Made by a program: the position numbers and the translations under genes. DNA of 64,000 bases from Bathymodiolus brooksi (Eukaryota; Mollusca; Bivalvia; Mytilida; Modiolidae): assembly GCA_963680875.1 (NCBI GenBank), contig OY804588.1, forward strand, positions 60,276,369 to 60,340,368, given 5' to 3'. Below, piece by piece: positions 1-21,140 of the stretch; the stretch's first letter is position 1; each line of letters starts with the position of its first letter. A model generated the notes under the pieces. The model was given only the letters and a program-made list of their open reading frames with translations, was not told the DNA's origin and searched no databases.

Positions 1-1273
1 TACCACTATCAACTTATGTAAATTAGATATTTATAGTATGCCTTTATACCATTACAACACAAAATACAGAATTTCTGAAAAATCTTTTTATTTCCACACA
101 TTACAAGTAAACAAACATGATGCATTATACAGAATATCAGACAGTGAATCAACATAGATTATTCAGAGAGATTCCCATTTCACTTTAATCATCACTTATT
201 CTGTTTTGTTTATCTCCTTATACCATTAAATACAATTTCTTACCAACGGAAATCAAACAAGATGAATAGTCAGACAAGTAATATTTTAGTCATCAACATT
301 TGAACAATTGTAGTTTCATAATATCTAGTCTAAGTTGTGAAAGTTATTGTATTACTCACAGGTGTTGGGCATGTTGTACTAAATAGGATACATGTCAGAC
401 CTTTCAGGTACTTTTACCTGCCTAAAATGATCTTTGGTACCTCCGGATTCTAGCGTTGTACAAGATATTCATGATTTTCAAAATTTAACAAAAATTACCA
501 CCTGTAAATAGTGAGTACTGGTACACTTGAAAAATATTCAAAGTCCTGACATGTCCATTTTCATTCCGACAAATTTCAGGAATACCAACATCAACTTCAG
601 AGGTTTTAGTCTGATTTAATTTGCATCCCTGTGAAGATTAACCGAAGAAATAATCCGCCAAGCACTCACATATACAGTGGCATATCATCTTGAATCCCGA
701 CAATTCATTTGCGAGGATACCTTGAAACAAACATTTTGTCCGTTTGTAGATCTTTCAGATAAATTTACCAAGGACAACTCGAATATGTTATTTCAAAGTA
801 AAATCGTCCGTCCCTTGTTTGGACTGTACACAACGAACAGTAATAACATGCAGTAATCAGCTCATACTTGAATCATATCCCTTTGGTTATTGACCCAGTT
901 TCCAACACTGAACCCAACAAAACGTTGTGAACAGAAGGTCACTGGGAATGCCCGCAGGGTCAAATGACACGCATGATTTCATCATTTTACTAAAACAGAC
1001 CAATCATTGAAGCCACAACTAAAAACTAGAAATATTCATCCTCGACACGAAAATTTGAATTTACTGGTCAGAATCAAATAATTGGAATTTATTTGTTATT
1101 TATACAGTTCTAAATACAAACTGAAAAATTTATTGGTCTTGGGATCATCGCGAGGACTGAATCTGTAGCTATACATACATTTTGTACCTCTTGTTTTCTC
1201 TCTCGTCTAACCTAGAGGACAATTTCCAAGACCAACTGCACTGTTTAATATTCAAGTCTATTCATCATCTAGA

Positions 1274-1405
1274 TGTACTCAGCAATATCTATAATAAATT
1301 ACTCATTACATTAACAGTATTTAGGTATCAAAAAACAAGTGTACTCAGCAATATCTATAATAAATTACTCATTACATTAACAGTATTTAGGTATCAAAAA
1401 ACAAT
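1274..1405. repeat. 66-bp tandem duplication
   Basis: Two adjacent copies of a 66-bp unit, the second starting at 1340, look identical over nearly their full length. This is the reason for the longish frame around 1182-1553, which is not otherwise gene-like. Confidence 0.85.
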
Positions 1406-2619
1406 TTGTAGTGTACATAATGATTGGATTTTGGACATTCAAAGAAAATGCCACTTTCAACAATATTTAAGTTGCATTCTAACAGTCAGATTAATTGATC
1501 CGAGAAATTCAAAGCACAAGTGTTTTCTAGGGATGACCCTGGATAGAAAATAAATGAATATAGTTGAAACCATCTACACTCCCCTTTCAAAAGGGTCCTT
1601 TTTGACCTGTTCTGACTGTCTTGCATTTTTCGGAATTTCCTTTTCACAGAAAAATAGCTGAAATCAGTTTAAACAATTGAGGAAGAAAAATCATCTCTGG
1701 TTAATAAATTTGTACAGCCATGTTTATAACAGGTATAATGCATCAGTTAAGGGCGAAAGTAGTGTGCATCACTGACAATCAGTTGAACTATGAAATCATC
1801 ATCTACACTATACCATGCCAAATCTATTGGTGTACTGGCTTTGCTTTTGTTACATTTTGATCCCCACGACATGGATTGTATGTTGATTTTGGACCCCCAA
1901 ACGCTTTGGCCTTCATTTCTGCAAGTGTGAACAGTTTTGGGTGCAATCAATATAAAATGTTGGGCGAGAGTCCTTGAAATGAAAATTTGAATTTACTGCT
2001 CCGAATAAAATTCTTGAATTTCTACATCTTTCTAAATAAAAAATTTACTGGTTCAACCATAGTTCTGCTGGTCTTGGACTGGAGAAATTTGGACAATGCA
2101 ATGCACGTCAGTGTTTTGAGAAAATAGACATATTTCACAACATCCCCTGTATTAATGTGGTTTCAGAAACACTCAAATTATTTGGACAAAAAAAAAGTAT
2201 GCTCCATGTACACACATTACAATAAGGAATTCTGCTACATATGTTCTATGCATCGACACTGTACACTGTCTCAGACGGGGGCATTTGCTATCTATCACAG
2301 GAACAGTCAGCTTTTGCATTCATCATTAACAGTGACTTCTAAGCATCTTTTCATACCTAATTTTTACTACATTTGTACAAGATTAGATTAATTTAGTTGA
2401 GAAAAAAAAAAGCCCATCCATTCCCTCTAAATGAAAAGGAAACTTGTGGTGCAATTATTTCTAAATATTTTTCCTACCAAACTGTATAAATAACTAGAGG
2501 CTCCCAGGAGTCTGTAATCACTAACCTGGTTTTCAATTTGACATCTAAAGTTGATAGAAAATGGGGGCATTACACATAATTTTGAGTGGGCCACCCAAAG
2601 ATCGTGTCAACTCAAATTT

Positions 2620-3400
2620 CTGAGCAAAAGATTTAGATGTGATTTTTATCTCATAATATTCCTAAACAGAATAAACTGGCTGAAAAACACAGAATATATG
2701 TTACATTACTCTTTACCATGTAGCGGCAGCTAAAATTTGAGCTCATTTTGACTTGTACTAATACTAAAGCAGCAATGGACAATTGAAGAAATTTCTATTT
2801 TTAGTAACAGCATCTTGAATGGAGGGTGGGGCTGTCGGACACAATTTTGAAAGGTACCCACCCTGCCAGGTTTGGTTTAAATTGGTTCAGCGGAGAAGAT
2901 TTAAATGTGATCTTTTATCAAAATATGCCCAATTTGCATAATTGGTATAAATCGGCCGAAAGAAAAATTTCACAGAAAAAACCGGAATATATATTAATCT
3001 GCTCCTTGCCATGTAGCTGCAGTTAAAATTTGAGCTCATTTTGACTTGTACTAAAGCAGCAATGGACAATTGAAGAAATGTCTATTTTTAGTAACAGCAG
3101 CCATCTTTGAATGGAGGGCAGGGCTGTCGGACACGATTTTGAAAGGGACCCACCCCTGCCAGCTTTGGTTCAATAATGGACAATTGCACATCAACAACAT
3201 CTAGTCAAGTGGAAATACTTGTACTAAAGCAGCAATGGACAATTGAAGAAATGTCTATTTTTAGTAACAGCAGCCATCTTGAATGGAGGGCAGGGCTGTC
3301 GGACACGATTTTGAAAGGGACCCACCCATGCCAGGTTTGGTTCAATAATGGACAATTGCACATCAACAACATCTAGTCAAGTGGAAATGGAAGTATTAAC
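2620..3400. repeat. Degenerate tandem array, about 290-bp unit
   Basis: A block containing 'ggacaattgaagaaat', 'agggctgtcggacac' and 'gggacccaccc' recurs at about 2767-2885, 3055-3175 and 3229-3345. The first two are separated by a further shared segment (about 2620-2765 and 2880-3055). The last interval is shorter and carries a duplicated filler sequence. No coding potential is evident. Confidence 0.75.
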
Positions 3401-3504
3401 GTGCTGTATCAGATAGGGGCGAAATTGCTCACCACTGACAATCAGTTGAACTATGTAATCATCATCTACAGCATTCAATACTTCATTAACAATTTATATC
3501 AAGG

Positions 3505-3576
3505 GGGTTAGGGTTATGGTGTTGAACTCCACTTTATTTAAACACTATTTCAGTTATATTGTGGCAGTCAGTTTTA
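3505..3576 (-). mobile_element. SINE-A tail fragment
   Basis: Fragment of the SINE-A 3' region ('ggttagggttatggtgttgaa', 'cagttatattgtggcagtcag'). The tRNA-like head is missing. Confidence 0.6.
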
Positions 3577-4074
3577 TTCAATCTAAATTAAAGAACAAAT
3601 ACAACAAAATAGAGTGATACAATTTAATGTGTATTATCTGTGACTGGGGTAGTCTTTCTTTTCCTTTAAACCTAAATATTTTAACTAGGAATATAACATA
3701 CATGAACACCAAATTAACTGTTGCGAAAATAGTCAGTATTTTGACCAATTTACTACAACAGCACCATTTTCAAAAGGAAAAAAAATTAGATTTTTGCTTC
3801 GACCTATTGCAGTTTGGATTTCATTCATGCTTGCGACGATTAGAAGCTATTCCTACTTTTTGTATTCATAGGCCAAACAGGAATCCACATTAAAATGATG
3901 TATGGTGCACACTTTCAATCTCAGATCAACACAAAAACACTCATTTCTTCAGTGGAGCCCAGCTAATCCGATACAAGAACTTGAAACATTTAACCGTCTC
4001 AGACGGGGGCATTTGCTATCTATCACAGTAATAGTCAGATTTTGCATTCATCACTAACAGTTAAATACTTCATT

Positions 4075-4260
4075 CTCGTTCATGTTCATCAGAAAAGCAC
4101 GAGGATACCAAATGGATAATCAAGACACAAATCGAAAGACAGACGATATAATGTCCAACAAAACACTACATCTCGCTAAAAACTAGGATGAACTCGGATG
4201 CTCCAGAAGGGCAAGCATTTTCTGCTCCACTAGTGGCATCCATCATGTTCCTTATGTTGT
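4075..4260 (+). repeat. Family I dispersed repeat, fragment
   Basis: Matches, with divergence, segments at 25843-26080, 41392-41650 and 42030-42300 that share 'gaactcaggtg', 'ccggaagggtaagcag' and 'ctgctccactagtggcac'. I remember this kind of sequence as abundant in bivalve genomes, but that was not checked. Confidence 0.55.
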
Positions 4261-4659
4261 ATTCATCAATACAAGACAGTGGGTCATGTTTGCAATAGAC
4301 TATCAGCTCTTGCAGACTACCAAAATTTGTTATTGGGGACATAAATGATGATTTCACGAGTGGTTTACTATGAATTTTAATTGAATTCAAATGACAAGAA
4401 TCATGTCCATTGACATGCATGAAAAGATTAATTTAATACATGAAAGATGACGACCCTGTTGCAAACCTCCTCATCGAGGGCCCCAATGCTTCCCCTTGTT
4501 TTATAGAGTTGCTGTCAGAATTCAGAATGTAATCATATAATTCATATGTCCCTATCTGAATTTGAATCATCATTCCAGCAATGCACTGTTCTATAAATAT
4601 ACAAATGTACTCCCTTCATATCGGACACTTAATTAAAATGAATTTCATGCTACTTAATG

Positions 4660-4750
4660 ACTAGTCAGAATTTGTTTGAATAAATAGATTTTTTTCTTCT
4701 TCTAAATTTGGATTTGGAGCAAGCAAGGTGAATTTTTTTCTTAATGCACC
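4660..4750 (+). repeat. Dispersed repeat with 'ttggagcaag' core
   Basis: Shares 'aatttgtttgaataaatag' and 'ggatttggagcaag' with copies at about 6240-6350, 8625-8760 and 18580-18740. The longer copies begin with 'gctaacccacttgccc'. The 18580 copy lies in the 3' flank of BiP-1. Confidence 0.55.
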
Positions 4751-4871
4751 TGGCCAGTAAAAATCTGATTAAGGCAGCAAGCTCAATCGACTTTTCATTG
4801 CAATTTCACTTAAAATTTCCTCTTTTTTTTTTTTTAAGTTCGGGCCAGAAACTTCCAATATGGACTAAAAA

Positions 4872-4985
4872 TTTCCACTTTCAACAATATTTCAGTTATA
4901 TCATGGTGGTTAGTTTTTTTGGTGGAGGAAACTGGCGTACCTGGAGAAAACAACCGAGCTGCTGCAAGCAGCTATTAAACATTAT
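4872..4985 (-). mobile_element. SINE-A fragment
   Basis: Antisense SINE-A 3' portion: 'ccactttcaacaatatttca', a 'ggtggaggaaactgg' motif and 'tacctggagaaaac'. Truncated before the tRNA-like head. Confidence 0.65.
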
Positions 4986-6234
4986 CACATAATGGTGGGA
5001 TTCAAAAGTATTGACTTTCAGATCAAGCATTCGAATCATTTTAAATTCATAGCCCAATGCTCAAAGGTATCATCATGAAGTCAATTTCTCATCCTTTATT
5101 AATAGATCTCTCGTTATGTTATTTGAAAATCATTTAAAACTATCTACTCCACACGCTTTCCAGAACTGCATCAACATTTCATAAATATTTTTCTGCAAGA
5201 AATTATTGCAAACAGCTTCATTCAATGAATACCTGCTTTTCTTTGTTTCCTCATCTCTTTGTTGTAGTAATTTTTGCATCTTGCTTCATCCAACCTGTGG
5301 AAGGAAAAGTAATTTACATGAAAGTCAACAAAAACATACATGTAACCATCAATAAATTTTCTTTCTACCTAGACCTTTCAGAACAAGCAGTGGAATCATG
5401 GCATTTCATAGCCCAATGCTCGAAAGTTTCATCACCAATGTCAACAAGCAAGAGACTCACTCGAGACTATATAGTCAAGTTGGTTATAAATTTTCTGTTC
5501 ATCTTACAATGACCAATTTGGGTACAATCAATTTAGTAGTTTCTGAATAGGAACTTTTGCTCTCTTAAAAACTTTACACAAGACCAAAAAAATAAATAGG
5601 TGCGTTTCTGACCGACCATAACATTTTTTATGACAAAAAAATATATAATAGATCGGCAAAATCCCTCTCGGTTTCCGTGTTTGTATCAGACTTCAACAAT
5701 TTTCTTCATTTCCTTGTACATTTGATCGATATTTGGAACCAAAAACATTGTACTGCATGTCAAATAATTAATAAGCTGTAGTAAGAAAGAAAGAAACAAG
5801 TTTGTGTGATTTTAGAGGAAGGAGCATACTTGTAGGTTTAAATTTTTTTTTCAGTTCTTTTGCCTTGTGTTTTGTCACAACAAGTGCCACATTATTTCAT
5901 TTTTTCTATTAATATATGATTAAAATATTGATGAAGTCTTAATACTAAATTGTCGATTTTCGTTGGAAGACCTTCAATCTCGTGACACAAAACCGATATT
6001 TCACTGAATTAATGGATAGGTCACTTCAGATAACTATGTGGCATCAACTGCAATAGTGGGCTGTAATGAGGTGAGTAAGCCCCACCCACTATCACATAAG
6101 TAGGATCTATTGTAAACATCATCAGTGACCTATTGATTTGTTAATAGTGGTTACAGGTTCATATTAATTAGAAAGCCCATGTGATTGGTCAAAAGATTTC
6201 ATGCGACTATGAAATTGAAACTCGGTCATTCAGC

Positions 6235-6350
6235 TATGCCCTTTTAGTCTTCACGCTAACCCACTTGCCTGAAGCCCAAAGACAAGTACAACTGGATACG
6301 GACAAATGAAAATTGTGAAAGAATTTGTTCCCAAAAAAATTAAGGCACTA
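6235..6350 (+). repeat. Dispersed repeat copy ('gctaacccacttgcc')
   Basis: Shares its start ('gctaacccacttgcctgaag') and the following 'gacaagta...gaaagaatttg' with copies near 8640 and 18590. Non-coding as far as can be seen. Confidence 0.6.
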
Positions 6351-8624
6351 TCCACTTCCAGGAACTATTTTGAACGTCATGAACACTTAACATCTACATT
6401 CAACTCTGGAGGACAAATGTTGAATTAATCAGAGGAAAGATAAATTTCCTTAATCCTGACTTTTTGAAATTTGTCGGACCGAATGGGCAGAAAATCAAAA
6501 TTTTTTGTTTGTGTATTTTGTTTTGCACCGGAAATGCAACTGGTATGCCGGAACGATCACGGTCAAATGGGAATTAGATTCTGCTTCAAATGACATTTAC
6601 TTCTTAAACATACAACTGTTTCCATAGTAATTATATTAATCATTGTATTTTTATAGTTTAAACTGGCTGTGATGCATCAATGCGACCATTTCGTGTTTAT
6701 ATTTGAAAACATGGAGAGTCAGATTTTTATTGTTCCCATCACGTATTCAGCTTAAATTTTAGAATTTTGTAAATTCCGGTCCTGCAGAAAATTATTGGCA
6801 CAGGGTGTCCTGCATATTGAAAACAAATTTCAGTCTGTTAATCTTCTGTTTTTCAAAACATGTCCAGAACAGTACTGCTTTGCCATGCTTAGTACACCCC
6901 CATCAATATTTGTTAGCGGTAGACAAAAAAATGTCAATAGCCAAAGTGGCTAATCACTATTTATTTTCCTAACCACATCTGAAATCGACACAAATGAACA
7001 CACTCATTTGAAATTATGCAACACTCTATTCAACTTAGAACAAACAAATGAATAAGTTTACTTACAATACAGTAATTTTATTAATGTCACAAAACATAAT
7101 AGTAAAATTATAAATAAAAAAAATATGCACTTAATTGTAAAGTATTTATTTACTCTGCATTTCAAAAGTTTCTCATCAGATTCACATGATTTTACAGTAG
7201 AACAGTCACTAGCCGGGCCATTGTCCAACTGAAGCCATTCAAATTGTTTGAACCATTTCCGTCATAAGATTTTCTTTAACTTTGGTATCAGCTTTACTTT
7301 TCTTAACTATGGGATTTGTAAAAAATGACAAAAATGTCCCTTGCAGTCTTCTAGGATTATAATCTGTCTCGGATTCATTCCAGACCACAACAAGGTCAGA
7401 TTCGTCCTTGTGGTAAACATTAAAAGTAAAAAGAAAATTGCTATAGGAAACAGATTTTTGTATCCGGAACTGAAATGTTTTTAACATAAATGATTTTCCA
7501 GAAATGATTAAAAAGAACCATCTTTCAGTTCGGTTTTGAATATTACTTTTATTTATGTCAGCTGAACGTTTTTTTCAAATACACGTTGCTGGTTTGAAAT
7601 TTAAGAAAGATTTTTCGAGTACCATAAATATTTCATTCGCCAAAGTGGCGATCTCAACTGAATTTTTATTAGCCACATCTGAAATTCAATCGTCCATGGC
7701 GACCTTTAGCACCAACACAGAATATCATATATCAGTCATTTTGAAATTCTCGTGTATTTTCACAAAAAATGTGTTGAATTCGTCAGGTATATTGTGAATC
7801 GACAATGATCATCAGATAATATTACGGGCTTGGGTTATAATCAATTACAATCATTTGGCAGAATTTCATCATCACTTGATCATTGTACGATTCAATATAC
7901 CAAAACTATAGCAACAACAAAATTTCTCACAATAAAAAATTGATCTAGTGCAATTTTCACAACGTATCAACCAGTTTTAATCAAGAGATCCTTGCAATTC
8001 TCCTAGATGAGCTCTGGACTCTCCACCAAAAGATTAATTTTTTTACAATGGCGATACTCGTAAAAATTGCCAGAAATGTCTTCTCGACTCGTCAAAATAA
8101 GTTGCTACAAGTATCCCTGATTAAATACAATGTAGTTCAATATAACAAAACTGCCAGAAGTCAGCAAAAAAATGTCTGCATTTTGGCCAATGGGAAAGTG
8201 GCCCACTTGTTCATGATCAATAGATCTGGATTTCATTTTTGGTCATTTATTTATTCATATTTTTCAGTGCAAAAAATTGGCAGACACTAGGTCATCTGAG
8301 ATGTCTAAATTTGTTTCTGGCAGCTGGATTTTGCCTGAAATATGACAGGGGCAGGGCAAGTCTTTAGACAATGTAAAAGAAATTACAGTGCACAGGTGAT
8401 ACTAATGTTGGTCATTCTTCAAACTTTTAATTTTTGTTGGTCCATTCAAGTGAAAAGTACTTTTTTAACTGGTCTAGAAATACAAAAATAAGAAATATAT
8501 GAGAACCGACTATGGTGTGTCACATCAGTTAGAGCTAATACAATTTTGTTTCATCAACAAAATCAGAATACCCAATACGGATTCATCATTGTGACAACTT
8601 TACAAGAACAATATGCAGGTTTCA

Positions 8625-8760
8625 GACGGTTTGCAGTATTCGTACTAACCCACTTGCCCGGAATATGTAAAAATTATCAAAGAATTTGTTTGAATATTTT
8701 TTTTTCTTTCTTAATTTGGCTTTTGGGCAATTAGGTGGATAAAATTAAAGCAACGACTAC
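8625..8760 (+). repeat. Dispersed repeat copy ('ctaacccacttgcccg')
   Basis: Same family as 6235-6350 and 18580-18740, recognised from 'ctaacccacttgcccg', 'aaagaatttgtttgaat' and 'ttaaagcaacgac'. A short frame across it is not a gene. Confidence 0.6.
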
Positions 8761-9739
8761 TATGGACCATTCCAATTGACAGAATTCATTATTTTTCCAA
8801 CGATGGGCACCATTAGCAAAAGATTCATTCGAAGTTCAATCCAGATTACCACTCCCCATCAATATTTTTTATTTTACCAAAAGAATGTCAATTTTTAATT
8901 TAAAGCAATGAAACAAGTTTCAGTATTGTCATTTTGCCTCATTTTCTTTAAAAAATGCACATTCGTTATTGGTATTCACTTTGAAGTTTGATCCACTGGC
9001 TCTGAAGAAATGACCCTCCCCCTTTTTTAAAAAAAAATCTTTTTAATAACCAATACTGCACTAGCCTTGAATTATCACTTCAAATACCTATGTGAAATGA
9101 ACATCTTAGACTAATAGTTATTACTTCACTAAAGTAAAGGATATAAATACAAAATACAAGAACAAATTACAAAAAGGTGGGTCCTTTTCCTCAATTTCGT
9201 GCTATCCACGTGGTTAGAATGAAACAAAGATAAAATTCATGAATTTTATTTATGCAGTACGTTAGTAAACCAATTTATGATAAACAATTGTATCTCAATT
9301 AACTATTTCCAACTACTTCGTATTTCAAACCGTGACATGGACTGTCCAGCACATGTTCTTTGGTTTTCTCGTAATTTCATAAAATTAAAAAAATCTCCCT
9401 GCAATTTTAACGAGGTATTGTTTCCGCATACGAATTGCTATTTACTTTATAACTGTCACCCTGAAAACAAATATGTAAATACATTACCATCAATATCTAT
9501 ATTATATATAATCACATTCTTTCATTTCTTTCATTTTTTTCTTCTCCATAAAACAGGTCTTGTCTCCTCAACACCGCATGGCCAACAGAAAGCACGTGAT
9601 TCTTCTAGCGGGAATATTAATTCGATGAATCGACATTTTCCGTAGAAAATATATTAATTTTATATTTTATTTTGTCATATCTCAAAATTCTTATTAAGAA
9701 AAATTAGAATATCTATATGAAAATAAATAATAAATATGA

Positions 9740-10006
9740 TGTAATAAGGAAGTACGATTTTTGGGGGCTAACAAGGGATAAACATTTAAGATTCCATGTT
9801 GAAAAAAAGGTAACTGTTTATACGTCATAGATGGGTTATCATGGACTGGTCTAATATATCCACAAAGTCATCTAAGAGTAGTGTTGAGTCGTGGAATAAA
9901 GTAAACATTAAGAAATATGAAAAGCTCTGTAGAGCTTGTGTTTTATGTATGTTGTGATATGTATCGACTCTAAATAAAACTTTATTTATTTATTTATTTA
10001 TTTATG
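9740..10006 (+). mobile_element. Possible non-LTR retroelement 3' end with TTTA tail
   Basis: The segment ends in 'ctctaaataaaac' followed by about six TTTA/TTAT repeats (9978-10004). A polyadenylation-like hexamer followed by a simple-repeat tail is typical of non-LTR retrotransposon 3' ends. No coding remnant is visible, so a plain microsatellite remains possible. Confidence 0.35.
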
Positions 10007-10198
10007 ATGAATCATTTCCTTTTTTCTTTATGGGCCTCTTAAAATTGTCGAAAAAATCAAATAAAAATTGTTCCATAAACACTGCACATTTGTTAGATCT
10101 ACGATTGAATAAAATTATTTAATTTCTAGCTCATTGTTCATTAAATTTGTAATCAAATGAATATGCGAATAAATAATTCGTGAATAATCGTAAATTCA

Positions 10199-10312
10199 TG
10201 ACGTAGTAATTTACGGAATACGTGTCCTTGACACATGAATGAAGAGGATTTCACACGTTGACCAATCAAATTGATACGGATGTAAATAATCAGCCAATCA
10301 GCTTTCGACACG
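10199..10312 (+). promoter_or_regulatory. Candidate BiP-1 UPR promoter (ERSE-like element)
   Basis: CCAAT at 10294-10298, exactly nine bases, then ACACG at 10308-10312. This matches the ER stress response element (CCAAT-N9-CCACG, bound by NF-Y and ATF6/XBP1) with one mismatch. A second CCAAT lies at 10262-10266, and TGACGTAG at 10199-10206 resembles the UPRE/CRE core. The block is about 160 bp upstream of a GTAAGT donor (10474). There is no convincing TATA box; a weak 'tatagg' is at 10361. Confidence 0.6.
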
Positions 10313-10374
10313 ACTTGTAGTATGTGGAAAAGACTGCACACAAGAGCACACACGACACACTATAGGACACACAA

Positions 10375-10854
10375 AATTGAAGAATAGACGCTAAAAAGTA
10401 GATGGTTAAATACTAAATCAAGAAAGAAGAATTAATAGAAGATTGAGTTTACAAATTGAGTCAAGAAAGACGAGTAAGTATCATATTTACATTGTTTCTA
10501 CGATGCCGGCCGGCGTTCCGGAAAGAATCCTCAAAATCATGTGTTAATTTCTCATATATTTGACAGCTGTCAAAGATTGAATATTCTGTCAAGATCTTTA
10601 TTTTTTAAAGGCGATTTTTATATATCATGGGTTGGATATATTTACATATTCTTGACATTCATTTATGCGTCTTCGTCGACTGACTTCGTTCATGTCTCGT
10701 TCTTTAGCACTGACTTCTAAATTCTAAAATGTCCATGCTAAAAGTAAAGTTTGAAAGTAAATCATTGAACATAAGATAACACACCCCCTTTTCCAATTAA
10801 TTTTTTACTTACTAGGGCCTACAGTCTATACTCAATCAATTATTTTCTTTACAG
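10375..10854 (+). other. BiP-1 inferred 5'UTR exon and 5'UTR intron
   Basis: A strong acceptor ('ttttctttacag', AG at 10853-10854) lies two bases before the BiP-1 ATG, so a non-coding first exon must exist upstream. The best donor is GTAAGT at 10474-10479, placing the UTR exon at roughly 10375-10473 and the intron at 10474-10854. The transcription start is an estimate. Confidence 0.55.
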
Positions 10855-10856
10855 AA

Positions 10857-18470
<7,614 letters not shown>

Positions 18471-19190
18471 GAATATTGAACTTTAGGGTCATATTTTAAT
18501 TGTTATTTATAAGTATTTCATTGTGATAGGGTTTCCATATATCATTGGGTATGAATTAACGAATTAAACAAAAAAGTGCTTCAGTCTTCGCGCTAACCCA
18601 CTTGCCCGAAGTTCGGGACAAGTAAAATTGGAGTCGAACAAGTGAAAATTTATGAAAGAATTTGTATGAATAAATAGAATTTTTTTCTAAATTTGGCTTT
18701 GGAGCAAGTAGCTAAAAAAATTAAGGCAAAGACTTTTGCTTAAAAATACTTCTTCTGAAGTTGGAAGTTCACCCTGTGACATGATTACGTAATGTTTATT
18801 TTTATGGCTGAAAGTCAAGAATTCCATAACTGAACCACACAATTTAATCATAGTTTTTTCGTCTCATGTAATCACTATTTATCATTTAAATATAAAAACG
18901 TTAACGAAGAAGAGGGGGAATATCATGATGCAAAGGGACTTTACAAATTTTTATTTTTTGTTTCGTTATTTTGTATGGAAGTACACACATGTTGTATATA
19001 TGTTCATAGATACTAGTGTAGCATCAAAAGTAAGATTGGAAGTGTGTGATTGTTGTGTAAATGATTGTTGTGTGAATTTTGAAGAAAGTGTAGGTATGAA
19101 TTTGTGTACGAGAGAAATTTATGCAAGGTTGTGTAATGAAGATGATAAAAGATATGTTACGAATAAATTTTATTGTTTGTAAATATTTTG
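18471..19190 (+). other. BiP-1 3' flank, probable 3'UTR
   Basis: Non-coding, A+T-rich. AATAAA hexamers occur at 18669-18674 (inside a dispersed repeat, 18580-18740) and 19162-19167 (followed by a T-rich stretch). The second fits a 0.7-kb 3'UTR. The frame at 18925-19182 has no recognisable features. Confidence 0.45.
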
Positions 19191-19224
19191 TTTGTTTTTG
19201 TTAACATTACTGTATTGTTTGTTT

Positions 19225-19446
19225 TATGGTGTTGAAAGCCACTTTCAACAATATTTCAGTTATATGTGGCAGTCAGTTTTATTGGTGGAGGAAACTGGAG
19301 AAAACCAGACATGTCGCAAATCACAGACAAACTTTATCACACCTTGCCATGAATGGGGTTCAAACCCACTTCTTCAGGGGTAATAGCCCTTATTGCACAG
19401 GTAGTTATAAATCCAACTACCATGCGATCACGACCATGACAATCCC
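19225..19446 (-). mobile_element. SINE-A
   Basis: Antisense copy from the tail ('ccactttcaacaatatttca') to the head ('caactaccatgcgatcacga'). Short frames across it translate the SINE and are not genes. Confidence 0.8.
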
Positions 19447-19540
19447 AAAATAACTGTTGGTGATTAGTCAGAAAGTTCATGATTTAACATGAGCTAGAGA
19501 CTAACCAATTTTACACTTCAGGCACAAGTAAAGTAAAGGT

Positions 19541-19790
19541 CATTTAAGGAGCAACTCTGTTATTGCTGTTCTACATTTCACTGTTTTATGACACATATTT
19601 AAATAAAGGAACAGCTCTTTTATTGCTGTTCTACATTTCACTGTTTTATGACACATATTAAAATAAAGGAACAGCTCTTTTATTGCTGTTCTACATTTCA
19701 CAGTTTTATGACACATATTAAAATAAAGGAATAGTACTTTTGTTTCTGTTCTACGTTTCACAGTCGCAGTAGGATCTTCAATAACGAGGA
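19541..19790. repeat. 60-bp minisatellite, about 3.7 copies
   Basis: Units begin with 'ctgttctacatttcac' at 19566, 19626, 19686 and, diverged, 19746. A single inverted copy of the same sequence lies at 50758-50840 with the same flank ('gtaggatcttcaa' versus 'ttgaagaccctac'), so this is local amplification within a dispersed repeat. Confidence 0.8.
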
Positions 19791-20375
19791 TAACTCTTAT
19801 CGTGATATAAGAGATGGAAAGTTTTCCTTGGACCTTCTACAAGTCCATTTCTTTTAAGAAATAACCCCTGTAAATAAATTGTGTAATCAGTACAGAAATG
19901 TTGTAAGTAAATACAAGTGGTCAGTCAAGATTTGAACTTTCATAGCAAAAGATTATTAAGAAAGGAACTTGTAGCAAGTCTCAAGTTTTCCTCTGATCAG
20001 CGGATTTCATCTTAAATATTTGAAAAGAAAATTTGTCAATCTTGGTTTAAACAGCTAGAAAATCAATGTTTTCATGCATTGTTGAGGGGGTTTCCTCTTT
20101 TTTTTCATCCCGCAACACTTTCATCTCTGTTAATATGACCCTAGCCTGCAGTAGACTGGTACCTTTTACTTGTCGATAAACATCTTTGATGTTTGAGGTG
20201 TATAGAATTTAATATCCTAGATGTTGGGTTATCAACAACAAAAAACAATAAGGAGTAAGTAATTTTACAAATAGCCATTGTATCCGACATCCGATAAGTA
20301 TTTAATGCGTGATTTCCAGAATGCAACTGGAATATTTTAATAGAAGACCAACTTTACATCATGCTCTTGGTCTAG

Positions 20376-20619
20376 TGGGTTAGGGTTGTTGTGTTAAACG
20401 TCACTTTCATTTTTAATTCAGTTATATCGTGGTGGTCAGTTTTATTGATGGGGGAAATCAGAGAAAACCATCACCTGCCGCAAGTCACTGACATACTTTA
20501 TCACACAATGTTGTATCGAGTACACCTCACCTGAACAGGATTCACAAGGTTAGTGGTGATGGGCACTGATTGCATAGGTAGTTGTATATCCAACTACCAT
20601 ATGACCACGACAGCCCCCC
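20376..20619 (-). mobile_element. SINE-A
   Basis: Antisense copy: tail 'gttaaacgtcactttca', body 'cagttttattgatgggggaa', head 'gtatatccaactaccat'. The 3' junction carries 'gggttaggg', seen beside several copies. Confidence 0.8.
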
Positions 20620-21140
20620 TTGGTCTAGTGCAAAGCAGACATCAGTATCATCTCTTGGCATCTAATTTAACTTGTTCTGGCAGTGTTGTAACTGAAAAAT
20701 TGCTCATCAATCACACACTTACAAAAGTTACTGGAACAAATCATTTGATAGGGCGATCAATGGAGGGATGTGAATTGAATGTTTTTAGCTTGCCTGTCCA
20801 AAGGCACTTAAGTTTTTTGTATCACTTGATGTCTGTCCATTGTCTGACCATTTTTCAGTGTAATTTTTTCCATCGGAACCGCTCAACCAAATAGATTCAA
20901 ACTTGTCAGTGATGATCCTTGGGAAGAAAAGATTCAGATTTAGACAAATGATTGATCTTCTATGTAGAGAGCTAAAATTTAATTTCATGTATGAATTTTA
21001 GTGTTGCCTGCAAAGAAGTCCCTGAAAGCAAGACAAAAGGTGGAAGTGTTAACAATGTCAAGTTTTGTGATTGGATCAGTTTCACCATTACCAAATAACA
21101 TAAGTTTATAGTACTATGTCCACACAATGATTATGGTGGG

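Larger units (their letters stand above)
1..9730. other. Repeat-rich intergenic region, no supportable gene
   Basis: I find no spliced or intact gene here. Open frames are short, A+T-rich and lack recognisable domains. Several segments recur elsewhere in the window or within the region: about 1740-1810 resembles 3400-3472; 2268-2335 resembles 3992-4062; 5022-5075 resembles 5376-5436; 6930-6990 resembles 7635-7690; and pieces near 1045-1140, 1970-2080 and 15900-15990 resemble each other. The frame at 5225-5512 begins with a hydrophobic, signal-like stretch, but part of it lies in one of these duplicated segments, so I do not call it a gene. Confidence 0.6.

Noticed and set aside
5225..5512. 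95-codon + frame with a signal-peptide-like start
   Set aside because: Overlaps a segment duplicated at 5022-5075, no homology recognised, no supporting context.
7239..7487. 82-codon - strand frame
   Set aside because: No recognisable domain, lies among duplicated A+T-rich segments.
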